A stretch of 64,000 nt of DNA. It comes from G963422745 sp963422745. Lineage in GTDB: Bacteria; Actinomycetota; Acidimicrobiia; Acidimicrobiales; Aldehydirespiratoraceae. Under the pieces are notes generated by a model. That model saw only the letters and a program-made list of their open reading frames with translations, was not told the origin of the DNA and did no database searches. The position numbers and the translations under genes are program-made. The stretch is taken from positions 2,232,001 to 2,296,000 of the forward strand of contig OY730477.1 of the NCBI GenBank assembly GCA_963422745.1, given 5' to 3'. Within the stretch, counting starts at the first letter, position 1. Every line of letters starts with the position of its first letter. Shown piece after piece: positions 22,536 to 30,299 of the stretch.

Positions 22536-25046
22536 TTACTGCTCGACAACAGCGGTGTCGCCCGGTAGGAGCGGTATCAGATCATCATCACCACGGCTTC
22601 GCAGTGCAGCGAGAAGTTCAGGTTTGGAGACACCGATCGCTGCTGCGAGAGCGCCCTGCACATCAGGTTCGTCACCGATCCCGGTCAGGGCCTTCAATCT
22701 TTGCAGACCCTGTTGAGAGACATCCACAAGATGACACGTCGCGTATCGGTGTTTGGTGTTGAGTTCCATCACGAGCAAATCTTCGGGTTGGCCACCCAGT
22801 GCCTTCACCGCTGGGCGCAGTGAACCCAACTCGGCACCATAAGAGGTCGCGTGCCAATAGAAGGCAATGTCCTGATGTATTGACGCGAACTTCAGGCGCT
22901 GGCCCGGACGAAGATCAAGTTGCGATGCCATACCCGGATCGATCACCCGACCTGATCCTCGCAACAGTTCTTCGTTCACAACGAAATGGGTGATCAGCCG
23001 AGAAGGCGATGGCCGGAAACATTGTCCAGAGTCCTTGAGCGGCCGTGGCTTGAACTCGAATGCTTCATCGTCGCGGCGTTTACGGACAAATGATTCCTCG
23101 ATCACGAAGGCGGGAGCCTTGAGATAAGTCCTTACTGAACTCTCCGCTACGTCAAATAGCGACACGAGTTCCTCGATGAGCATAGCTACGTCGGTTCTGC
23201 CCCCATCTCTGTCGATCCTTTCAATGATCTCATTCGTGATACCCGAATACTCTTCTAGTTCCCACTCGCGTAGCGCCCACTCGAACTTGCTGGTTCGGTA
23301 GAACCGGTCGTCATTGGCTAGTGCGTTCCTTATGCTTCGGGCATTGCGGTCTTCGGTGAAGTGACTGACGATCTCCTCGGGTGTAGCGGGCCTAGCCAAC
23401 AACGCAAACACGACTGCTGCTTTGTCGGGAATTGTCCCATACCACTTCACAAAAAGACCATCACCGATGTCTCGCAACAGGCCAATGCTTGATATGACAC
23501 TGGTCAGGGTGGACGCGGGTATCTCTGCTTGGGCCATGATTTCTATGAGCTGGTCGCGCGTGAGCAGTGGCCGGTCGTGATCGCGAATCGCGCGGGTCAC
23601 AGCGACTTTGGGATTTTCTCCTGCTCGGACAAGCCAGTCGTCTTGTTTGTTGTATGGCCCCGCATACCATAAGACGATCCGTTGTTCGTCAGATTCATCG
23701 GCGAGGACCGACAATGCCAGTGAGCTGTTGAGCGGTACACCCGAACCGAGTTGGGTTGCAAGGTCATATGCCCGCCAGCGGAAAGTTTCAAGTCGATGGT
23801 CGTTCTCGATGGCGTTTCTGACGACACTGCTGGCTCGTTGATTCTGCCTGCGCGCAGCTTCTGCAGTAATTCCAAAACGCTTACCCAATACTGCGAACGA
23901 TGGCGGTCTATCTGTACGGTAGAGATTCCTCTCAGACCAGATGTGGCGTTTGCGTTCATCGCCTAAGATGTCTTGCACGCTGAATGCATCATCGGCTTCT
24001 ACCTCCTTAGACTCCTTGACGGCTCCCCAGGACTGCAAGGAACACGAAAGAAGCTCATCCGCTGCGTTGACCACATCAGGGGGTGCTGCTGTCGGGTGCC
24101 ATCCCAACAACTCGACCATGTCACCGAGGGTCGGGCTTTCGCGACCCTTGTACCGTAACCACCGGATCAGAAGCGCTGTAGCTGAACAGACTGAAGCGGG
24201 TAGCTGCAGCACCGGTATTGGTTCTGCTGCATGCCGACGACACCATTGCAAAATATCATCTACGGTTTTGTCGCCAACATTGCGAATCCCCTTAATCGCG
24301 TTGATATCCAAACCCAGAATCTGTTCCCATGAATCAATACCAGCAATACGAAGGGCATTGCAGGCTCGCATTGGTAACTCAGCAACCGGTGCTGGACCCT
24401 GCCGCGCGGCGAGCGCCGGAAACATCTCATCAATCCGACTGACCTCAGATATGACGAAACCCGTAGATTGACCGCTATTCGACTCCGGTTCTGCTGCATG
24501 CCGACGACACCATTGCAAAATATCATCTACGGTTTTGTCGCCAACATTGCGAATCCCCATGATCGCGTTGATATCCAAACCCAGAATCTGTTCCCATGAA
24601 TCAATACCAGCAATACGAAGGGCATTGCAGGCTCGCATTGGTAACTCAGCAACCGGTGCTGGACCCTGCCGCGCGGCGAGCGCCGGAAACATCTCATCAA
24701 TCCGAGTGATCTCGGATATTACAGAACCCCTAGATAGGCCGCTGTTGGGCTTCGGTTCTGCTGCATGCCGACGACACCATTGCAAGATGTCGCTTACGGT
24801 CGTTTCGCCAACATTGCGAATCCCCTTAATCGCGTCAATGTCCAAATCCAGAATCTGTTCCCATGAATCAATACCAGCAATACGAAGGGCATTGCAGGCT
24901 CGCATTGGTAACTCAGCAACCGGTGCTGGACCCTGCCGCGCGGCGAGCGCCGGAAACATCTCATCAATCCGAGTGATCTCGGTCGTGGCCGAATCCCCAG
25001 ATGGGCCGCTGTTGGGCTTCGATTCAACTATTTGTTTGTTCACCAT
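22536..25046 (-). CDS. Large protein with three RNA polymerase alpha-CTD-like helix-hairpin-helix repeats
   Basis: The 836-residue protein starts with three tandem 89-residue repeats (to about residue 290). Each contains LPMRACNALRIAGIDSWEQI and a GIRNVGxxTVxDILQWC hairpin, the pattern of the alpha-subunit C-terminal domain of RNA polymerase. Downstream are helix-turn-helix-like segments: KRFGITAEAARRQNQRASSV resembles sigma region 4, and ARPATPEEIVSHF another wing. A C-terminal domain of about 150 residues follows. It looks like a DNA-binding or transcription-associated protein, role unknown. Codon and base use are less GC-biased than neighbouring catabolic genes, and a fragment of it is duplicated at 21302-21411; both fit recent transfer. 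The gap 25047-25182 shows no feature. Confidence 0.7.
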   Translation of the reverse strand: MVNKQIVESKPNSGPSGDSATTEITRIDEMFPALAARQGPAPVAELPMRACNALRIAGIDSWEQILDLDIDAIKGIRNVGETTVSDILQWCRRHAAEPKPNSGLSRGSVISEITRIDEMFPALAARQGPAPVAELPMRACNALRIAGIDSWEQILGLDINAIMGIRNVGDKTVDDILQWCRRHAAEPESNSGQSTGFVISEVSRIDEMFPALAARQGPAPVAELPMRACNALRIAGIDSWEQILGLDINAIKGIRNVGDKTVDDILQWCRRHAAEPIPVLQLPASVCSATALLIRWLRYKGRESPTLGDMVELLGWHPTAAPPDVVNAADELLSCSLQSWGAVKESKEVEADDAFSVQDILGDERKRHIWSERNLYRTDRPPSFAVLGKRFGITAEAARRQNQRASSVVRNAIENDHRLETFRWRAYDLATQLGSGVPLNSSLALSVLADESDEQRIVLWYAGPYNKQDDWLVRAGENPKVAVTRAIRDHDRPLLTRDQLIEIMAQAEIPASTLTSVISSIGLLRDIGDGLFVKWYGTIPDKAAVVFALLARPATPEEIVSHFTEDRNARSIRNALANDDRFYRTSKFEWALREWELEEYSGITNEIIERIDRDGGRTDVAMLIEELVSLFDVAESSVRTYLKAPAFVIEESFVRKRRDDEAFEFKPRPLKDSGQCFRPSPSRLITHFVVNEELLRGSGRVIDPGMASQLDLRPGQRLKFASIHQDIAFYWHATSYGAELGSLRPAVKALGGQPEDLLVMELNTKHRYATCHLVDVSQQGLQRLKALTGIGDEPDVQGALAAAIGVSKPELLAALRSRGDDDLIPLLPGDTAVVEQ
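24220..25020 (-). repeat. Three 267-bp coding tandem repeats
   Basis: Units begin at 24220, 24487 and 24754 with an exact 267-base period (89 codons). Long blocks are identical between units, including a stretch of over 100 bases around the LPMRACNALRIAG codons. Variation is concentrated in the linker codons between repeats (PNSGLSRG, SNSGQSTG types). The near-identity implies very recent expansion or ongoing gene conversion. Confidence 0.93.
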
Positions 25047-25182
25047 AAGCCATGTGATTCAGCTCATCATAGGTCCCTTGGTTCAGTGGCGCACACTAAG
25101 CCCTTCGCAATGGGGAACCAGCTCGCGGACCATTCCGAACGGTGGCCTCTGAGTGCAGCTCACCCGACCCCGGATGGGCCGA

Positions 25183-26673
25183 TTAGTTGACAACGTTGAG
25201 GCTTACTCGCAGGAGATGTTTTTGGACCTTACCCAGAGCCGTTCGTGGCAGCGACGCAACCAGACGTAATTCTTGTGGGTGTTTGAACCGGGTCAGCCGA
25301 TCGACGCACCACAATCGTAGATCCTCAATGGTCAAGGACTGTCCTTCGGTTGTAACAACGACGGCTAGGGGCACCTCACCCCATTTGTCGTGTGGGTGGG
25401 CTATCACCGCGACCTCCGCGATCGCCGGGTGAGCTAACAGCACAGCTTCGACCTCGGCGGGATAGATGTTCTCACCGCCAGAGATCACGACGTCGGTCAG
25501 CCGGTCAGATATGTAACAGAATGCTTCGTCGTCGAGATGGCCGACGTCACCGGTTCGATACCAGCCATCGCTGAATGCTGCCTGCGTTGCCTGCGGGTTG
25601 TTCCAGTAACCGCAGAACAGGTTCGGGCCTCGCAACCAGATCTCGCCGCTCTCCCCGGGCTTGACGTCTCTGCCTTCGCTGTCGACGACCCGTATCTCGG
25701 TGAGCCGAGCAGCTCGTCCACACGAAGTCGGGCGGTCCGCCACCTCGTCATAGCGCAGCACCACCGCGGTCGGTCCCGTCTCGGTGGCTCCGTAGACCTG
25801 GCCGATGGGGATGCCCCGGCGGAGGTAGGACCGGATCAGGCTCTCGGGAACTAGAGACGACCCGGTGCAGATTCCCCGCAGGCAGGACAGGTCGGTAGTC
25901 GAGAACCGTGGCGAAGCCGCGATCGCGGCGAGCATGGCTGGTACCAACAAGGTTTGGGTTGGCCGGTGGCGTTCGATGAGGTCAAGGACGGTGTCGGGAT
26001 CGAATCGCCTCATCAGCACAACCTCGGCCCCGACATACAGCGCCGGAAGCGTCTGGATGTTGAGACCGCCGACGTGAAATGTCGGCAAACAAGCGAGCAC
26101 CCGATCGCTCTCGGACAGATCTTGATGCTCGACCCCATTGAGGACCGTGGCCGACACGGCCTTCTGGCTGAGCATCGCACCCTTGTGCGCGCCGGTGGTG
26201 CCCGAGGTGTAAACCATCAACACCGTGGCATCGGGCGTAACCCGATACTGCGGGATTGCGACGTCGGTCACGGTGAAGGGTTCGGTATCGAGATCCCGCA
26301 CTGTTCGCCCGCCCGCCGCTGCGCGAAGAACGGATGCGAAACCGTCGGCGGCTAGGAGCACGCGTGGGTCGCTGTCGGCGATCTGAGTCGACAACTCGGC
26401 TTCGACGAGCCGATTGTTCAGCGGGACCATCATGGCGCCAAGACGGGCACACGCGAACAGGATCTCGAACGTCTCGACTCGGTTGAGCCCGCAATAAACA
26501 ACCCGGTCACCGGGCCGCACATCCAGCCGATGAAGAACCGCCGCAGCGACCGCTATCTGATCTGCGAACTCCCGGTAGGTGATAGCGGTGTCCTCGAAAC
26601 GAAATGCCACCCGAACACTTGACGCGTGACTGTCGATCCAAGCGTCGATGGTGCGCTCCGGGGATTCACCCAT
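25183..26673 (-). CDS. AMP-dependent acyl-CoA synthetase/ligase
   Basis: This 496-residue ANL-superfamily enzyme shows the phosphate loop YTSGTTGAHKG, VYGATETGP, the hinge region GWYRTGDVGHLDDEAF and the C-terminal lysine motif PRTALGKVQKHLL. It activates a carboxylate as an acyl-adenylate and transfers it to CoA. It is the last gene of the long aromatic catabolic operon, so the likely substrate is an acid released by the upstream hydrolases. The start MGESPERT overlaps the preceding hydrolase by 8 bases. An ATG at 26700 adds nine residues. Confidence 0.9.
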   Translation of the reverse strand: MGESPERTIDAWIDSHASSVRVAFRFEDTAITYREFADQIAVAAAVLHRLDVRPGDRVVYCGLNRVETFEILFACARLGAMMVPLNNRLVEAELSTQIADSDPRVLLAADGFASVLRAAAGGRTVRDLDTEPFTVTDVAIPQYRVTPDATVLMVYTSGTTGAHKGAMLSQKAVSATVLNGVEHQDLSESDRVLACLPTFHVGGLNIQTLPALYVGAEVVLMRRFDPDTVLDLIERHRPTQTLLVPAMLAAIAASPRFSTTDLSCLRGICTGSSLVPESLIRSYLRRGIPIGQVYGATETGPTAVVLRYDEVADRPTSCGRAARLTEIRVVDSEGRDVKPGESGEIWLRGPNLFCGYWNNPQATQAAFSDGWYRTGDVGHLDDEAFCYISDRLTDVVISGGENIYPAEVEAVLLAHPAIAEVAVIAHPHDKWGEVPLAVVVTTEGQSLTIEDLRLWCVDRLTRFKHPQELRLVASLPRTALGKVQKHLLRVSLNVVN

Positions 26674-27541
26674 GGCTGAAGGTCTCAAACTGATCGGCAT
26701 CGTGGATGGCGAAGTTCACTATCAGCTCGGCTACTTGCGCCGCCCGGTCCTCAAGTAGGCCGACCGTTGCACCTTCGACAACAGCCAAGCGGGCATCAGG
26801 CAAACGCTCAGCCAGAGGTTCCAGATCACCGAAAGCGTAGGGATCAGCGGAGGCACCGATGCACAGCGCCGGGGCGACGACACGGCCGATCGTCTCCTCC
26901 ATGCGGTATCGCCCGACCGCGTGGTGGCCTTCTGCTGGGTCTCGAGCAGCGATAGCGTCGTGTACGAAACGTTGCAACATGTCGGGTCGCTTCGGCGGGT
27001 AGCAGGCCCGGCGGCGGGCCCACAGCTCGCTCAGATGTGTTCCGTCCGGTCGTTGATCCACCGCATCGATCGGTGGTCGCATGCTTCTTCGTTCCCGGCT
27101 AGCGGCGTCAACCCATGGGGTCGACGACAACACAAGCCGGTTGACCCGTTCCGGGTAACGGGCTGCAAGATCGATCGCGATCACACCCCCGGTGTGGTGA
27201 CCAACGACAGAGGTCCGCTCAATGTCCAAGGCGTCGAGCACCATGACGGCGCTGTTGGCATAGTGCTCGATTGATGCCGGGCCCCGGGGAGGGGCTGACG
27301 CGCCCATCCCGGGAGTGTCCATTGCCACTACACGGAAATGAGAAGCGAGCAGGGGGATCAGTTCGCGGTATTCGTCGCACGACCTCGGTGTTTGATGCAA
27401 GCACAACAGCGCAGGCAGATCCGGGCGGCCAGCTAAAGCGCAGTGGATCTGCCCGTTCGGGGTGTCGACGTAGGCGAAACGGTGACCGTCGACAGCACAG
27501 ATCACATCAGAGTCACAGGATCGGCCGGTTTCAGCCGTCAT
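26666..27541 (-). CDS. Alpha/beta hydrolase with His in the nucleophile position
   Basis: The 291-residue protein has the alpha/beta-hydrolase fold (LLCLHQTPRSCDEY oxyanion region and DTPGMGAS). The nucleophile elbow reads VVGHHTGG, so His rather than Ser occupies the GxSxG centre. The acid (GASADPYA) is recognisable, but no clear late catalytic His was located. Such variants occur in the family and may catalyse non-hydrolytic reactions. Before an insertion split the operon, its ATG overlapped the stop of the hydrolase now at 29329-30192. The start lies within a 22-bp tandem repeat. Confidence 0.8.
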   Translation of the reverse strand: MTAETGRSCDSDVICAVDGHRFAYVDTPNGQIHCALAGRPDLPALLCLHQTPRSCDEYRELIPLLASHFRVVAMDTPGMGASAPPRGPASIEHYANSAVMVLDALDIERTSVVGHHTGGVIAIDLAARYPERVNRLVLSSTPWVDAASRERRSMRPPIDAVDQRPDGTHLSELWARRRACYPPKRPDMLQRFVHDAIAARDPAEGHHAVGRYRMEETIGRVVAPALCIGASADPYAFGDLEPLAERLPDARLAVVEGATVGLLEDRAAQVAELIVNFAIHDADQFETFSHG

Positions 27542-27579
27542 GTTCGCCGGTTTCAGCCGTCATGTTCGGAGATGAACTC
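27464..27579. repeat. Left copy of a 116-bp direct repeat flanking the TA insertion
   Basis: This copy and 29240-29355 match at a constant 1776-base offset with only about two differences. It covers the first codons of the hydrolase at 26666-27541. It includes two 22-bp units (27524-27545 and 27546-27567) carrying repeated ATGACGGCTGA sequence. The repeat pair brackets the ferredoxin relic and the PIN/antitoxin pair. Confidence 0.93.
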
Positions 27580-27651
27580 GACGCAGGCGACGGTGCAGGC
27601 ATGGCAGCCGATGCAGGATTCTCTGTCGAGCGGGAAGCAGAGACTGCTCAC
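27553..27651 (-). pseudogene. Chimeric 4Fe-4S ferredoxin start fused to a hydrolase C-terminus
   Basis: A GTG with GGGGAG upstream opens VSSLCFPLDRESCIGCHACT, then VAC, the start of a dicluster ferredoxin subunit with a CxxCxxCxxxC cluster motif. After 23 codons it continues in frame as VEFISEHDG and stops, which is exactly the C terminus of the hydrolase at 29329-30192. The junction marks a recombination breakpoint at the edge of the 116-bp repeat. A 32-residue peptide is possible but is probably not functional. Confidence 0.75.
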
Positions 27652-27970
27652 GCGACTCCCCAGCCGAGATCGGTGTCATGCACCCACATAGCGACTCATT
27701 GTGTCGCCCGACCAGGAGTTCCACAAACGACACCCATGGCCCAAGATCACCGCCGACCACGAACCGGATGCCCGCTCGGTTAGCTCGGCGATCCTGGCAC
27801 GGCCGAGCTGGTACATCAGGTTGCGCAACCCGTCGGTGAGCAGGTCATCTTACCGTACGTCCCATACCTCTTGGGAGGTTGCTGAACATTCTCGTGTAAA
27901 TACACGGCGAGCACATCAACCAGATGTCGCTCAAATTGGTCCGTGACCTGCGTGATCTCGTGCGCATCGA
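27652..27970. other. Gene-poor stretch with unidentified reading-frame remnants
   Basis: No intact gene is seen. On the minus strand an open fragment (about 27855 to the stop at 27676) reads LLTDGLRNLMYQLGRARIAE and ends SRYVGA. It stops 25 bases before the ferredoxin GTG, so it may be the end of the gene that once preceded it. I cannot assign it. On the plus strand a short end, SLKLVRDLRDLVRIDQPLS, stops at about 27985. Confidence 0.4.
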
Positions 27971-28531
27971 TCAGCCGCTGAGTTGATGTCTGATTGCCGC
28001 AACTGATCTAAGTAGTCCGATGGCTCTCAACCGATCCAATAGCTCATCAAGGGTCGTTGCTGGCTTGGTCAAGGCTCGTGCCTGTTCTTCGACAACGCTG
28101 ACGACTCGAGCGGGAGCGAGTTCGAGCACGTGTAAGACAAACTCATCGGGACTTTGAGCCATGATGTCGTAACGCCCGATTCGATCGTCCGGGAAGTCCT
28201 TGAGGTTGGCCGTGACGATGACCTGTGCGCTCGCTCGGATGGCCGCGGCAAGGACATGGCGATCATCTGCGTCGGGCAGCTGCAGACTCTCGATCAACGG
28301 TTCATGGCCGGTCACTCGGACGTCGGGGATAGCTTGTTCCATCAGTTCTCTCGTGCGTTCCAGACGCCGGGCCAAGCCCGGTTGGGCGCTGAGGACCGCT
28401 CCGAACACTTCGTCAAGAATCTGGTCGGTCCACTTCGCTTGAAACGTACCCGTCTGAGCAAGCCGGATGAGCAGATCGCGCAACGAAGCGGGGTATAGGA
28501 CATTCGCGTCGTAGACCGCTACAAACGCCAC
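27971..28531 (-). CDS. PIN-domain ribonuclease toxin (VapC-like)
   Basis: The 186-residue protein carries PIN-domain acidic motifs: VYDANVLYP at the N terminus (D8), LPDADDRHVLAAAIRA in the middle and IVTANLKDFP after it. PIN proteins are Mg-dependent RNases and the usual toxins of type II modules. The gene lies 9 bases after a DNA-binding partner gene. It is longer than classical VapC (about 130 residues), with a C-terminal helical extension. The pair lies on the segment inserted into the catabolic operon. Confidence 0.85.
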   Translation of the reverse strand: MAFVAVYDANVLYPASLRDLLIRLAQTGTFQAKWTDQILDEVFGAVLSAQPGLARRLERTRELMEQAIPDVRVTGHEPLIESLQLPDADDRHVLAAAIRASAQVIVTANLKDFPDDRIGRYDIMAQSPDEFVLHVLELAPARVVSVVEEQARALTKPATTLDELLDRLRAIGLLRSVAAIRHQLSG

Positions 28532-28540
28532 GACTCCCCC

Positions 28541-29014
28541 TCAGTAATCGAGTCCGATGTCCTCGGCTTCCTGGGTCAGCTTGTTCGCGACTTCTCGGCG
28601 TCGCGCTTCGTCGTGCTTCTTGTATTCGAGGAGGTGCGTGAGGAGTATCTTGCGACGGTTTCCGACTCGACGGTAAGGGATCTGCTCGCCGTCAAGCAGC
28701 TTAATGAGGTAAGGCCTGCTGACATTGAGAAGGTCAGCAGCCTGTTGACTCGTAAGCTCGGCGTGTACTGGAGCGACGGTTACAGCATTGCCGTTTGCCA
28801 ACTCGGCGAGCACATCGATGAAGAACCGAAACGCTACCGCTGGCACCGTGATGCTGGTAGGTGCCTCCGTGGCGGCCTCGGCCACCAACCAAACATGGGT
28901 CGTGGGCGTCGGGTGGGCGCGCAGGAACGTGGTCAACTGCTCAACGGCGTCCGCGGCCTGTTCTGCGGATTGCTCGTCGGGAAGCTCAAGATCACGTGTC
29001 GCTGCTCTTAGCAT
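28541..29014 (-). CDS. Excisionase-type helix-turn-helix antitoxin
   Basis: The 157-residue product has a C-terminal MerR/excisionase-like DNA-binding domain: ELTSQQAADLLNVSRPYLIK, then LLDGEQIPYRRVGNRRKI. The N-terminal region, of unknown fold, probably binds the PIN toxin. The ATG at 29014 is preceded by AAGGGGAGCCAGC, a strong ribosome binding site, so it is preferred over the ATG at 29032. Upstream AT-rich direct repeats are candidate autoregulatory sites. The PIN gene follows 9 bases later, a typical antitoxin-toxin order. Confidence 0.82.
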   Translation of the reverse strand: MLRAATRDLELPDEQSAEQAADAVEQLTTFLRAHPTPTTHVWLVAEAATEAPTSITVPAVAFRFFIDVLAELANGNAVTVAPVHAELTSQQAADLLNVSRPYLIKLLDGEQIPYRRVGNRRKILLTHLLEYKKHDEARRREVANKLTQEAEDIGLDY

Positions 29015-29059
29015 GCTGGCTCCCCTTCTCATATGCGATGTCCACTGGCCATCCTCTAA

Positions 29060-29140
29060 CAGGCTAACAGATTCGCAATATGTGAAACAAGAGGGGTTTT
29101 CGCGTTATTTGCAATATATGAATTACAATAGTGTCAGATA
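29060..29140 (-). promoter_or_regulatory. AT-rich promoter/operator region of the toxin-antitoxin pair
   Basis: Two direct repeats, GCAATATGTGAA (29075-29086) and GCAATATATGAA (29111-29122), lie 36 bases apart in a stretch far more AT-rich than its surroundings. The spacing of about three and a half helical turns and position upstream of the antitoxin suggest an autoregulatory operator. Confidence 0.5.
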
Positions 29141-29236
29141 GCTGATCGAGGACAGTAACGAGCAGGGCCGCCAGGGCAGCAACCAGGCAAGAAGACCTAA
29201 AGGTGTGGGTCCGCTCTGGCGGCCGTTGTGTCCCGG

Positions 29237-29317
29237 CTAGTCGACGTAGGCAAGACGGTGACCGTCGACAGCACAGATCACATCAGAGTCACAGGATCGG
29301 CCGGTTTCAGCCGTCAT
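29237..29317 (-). pseudogene. Stranded first 26 codons of the His-nucleophile hydrolase
   Basis: The right repeat copy still encodes MTAETGRSCDSDVICAVDGH followed by RLAYVD and a TAG. These are the same residues that begin the intact hydrolase at 27541. Here they follow the upstream hydrolase directly. This preserves the original gene junction and shows where the operon was broken. Confidence 0.88.
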
Positions 29318-29355
29318 GTTCGCCGGTTTCAGCCGTCATGTTCGGAGATGAACTC
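29240..29355. repeat. Right copy of the 116-bp direct repeat flanking the TA insertion
   Basis: It matches 27464-27579 and covers the last codons of the hydrolase at 29329-30192 plus the stranded start of the next gene. The segment between the two copies is about 1.66 kb and has no transposase. Confidence 0.93.
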
Positions 29356-30192
29356 AACGCTGATCGGGTTGTAGAGCTCCGCGCGTTCATGCTGGGGCCA
29401 GTGACCGCACTCGGCGAATAGCTCCAGTCGTGAACCACCGATGGCTTCGTGCATCTCGGTAGCTTCGGGAACCTCGCCGAAAGGGTTTTCGTTGCCCCAC
29501 ACCACCAGCGTGGGTGCGGTGATCCGGGCCAGGCGGTCCTTGGTCATGAGGTTGCGTGTGCGGATCTCCATGTTCTGCAGGCACAGCAGGTTGTCGAGGT
29601 TTGCCTTGAAGTCGGGGTGGTGGTAGATCGCGTGGCGGATCTCGACCAGTTCCTCGCTCACGTCCTTTTCGCCGTCGAACATGAGCAGGTAGAGGCGCTG
29701 TCGCGTGAGGTCGATGTCGTCTTCGGTGACCGCCTTCGTGGTCGAGTTCTTGATGCGTTCCATGATCGCTGGGTTGGCCTTGGTGCCTCCAGCCGCCACC
29801 ATTTGCAGGCTCTTGACCCGCTCTGGGTGCTCACTGGCCAGCCAACCGGCCACCCAACCTCCGAGGGATTCACCCACGAGATGCGCCGAGTCGATCCCCT
29901 GCGCGTCGAGGTAGGCGAGCAGATGCTCAACATAACGGGGGATCTCGTAGTGGTAGTCGGGTTTGCCGGTGTAGCCATGACCGAGCATGTCGATGGCGTG
30001 GCATCGAAAACCGGCTTTGACGTGGGGCACGAAGTTGCGGCTGAACGCCTCGAGATGGCCGCTTGTGCCGTGAAGGAAGATCACGTCGGATCCCTGCGAT
30101 GCTCCGGCGGTGAGAGCCCGGGTCGGTACGCCACTGGCGTCGACGAAATCGAGATGTACGGAGATACCGGTGAGGTCGGTCCAGATCGACAC
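29329..30192 (-). CDS. Meta-cleavage product hydrolase-like alpha/beta hydrolase
   Basis: From the GTG at 30192 (GGAGC six bases upstream) the protein has 287 residues, normal for carbon-carbon bond hydrolases. HGTSGH is the oxyanion segment, VGESLGGWVAG carries the Ser nucleophile, and ECGHWPQHE the catalytic His. VVWGNENPFGEVPEA is where the acid is expected. It lies next to a LigB-type dioxygenase and should cleave the ring-opened product. The reading frame is open to 30411, but the upstream part lacks fold sequence. The C terminus EFISEHDG is the part copied into the chimeric ferredoxin relic. Confidence 0.85.
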   Translation of the reverse strand: MSIWTDLTGISVHLDFVDASGVPTRALTAGASQGSDVIFLHGTSGHLEAFSRNFVPHVKAGFRCHAIDMLGHGYTGKPDYHYEIPRYVEHLLAYLDAQGIDSAHLVGESLGGWVAGWLASEHPERVKSLQMVAAGGTKANPAIMERIKNSTTKAVTEDDIDLTRQRLYLLMFDGEKDVSEELVEIRHAIYHHPDFKANLDNLLCLQNMEIRTRNLMTKDRLARITAPTLVVWGNENPFGEVPEATEMHEAIGGSRLELFAECGHWPQHERAELYNPISVEFISEHDG

Positions 30193-30299
30193 GTTTTTGC
30201 TCCTATGTTGTGGAAAGGGTGTTGTGGACGGGATTGTGGGTTGGATTCCTGAGCTGGATTCTGGTGTTGGCATGCAATGGTGTTGGGCGGAATTTCCGG

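Noticed and set aside
23973..24471. Plus-strand frames across the 267-bp repeats (for example 23941-24471 and 24535-25152)
   Set aside because: They are antisense shadows of the repeat gene. The minus frame is continuous for 836 codons and encodes recognisable helix-hairpin-helix units.
27464..29355. Insertion sequence or integron carrying the toxin-antitoxin pair
   Set aside because: No transposase, integrase or terminal inverted repeats were found between the direct repeats.
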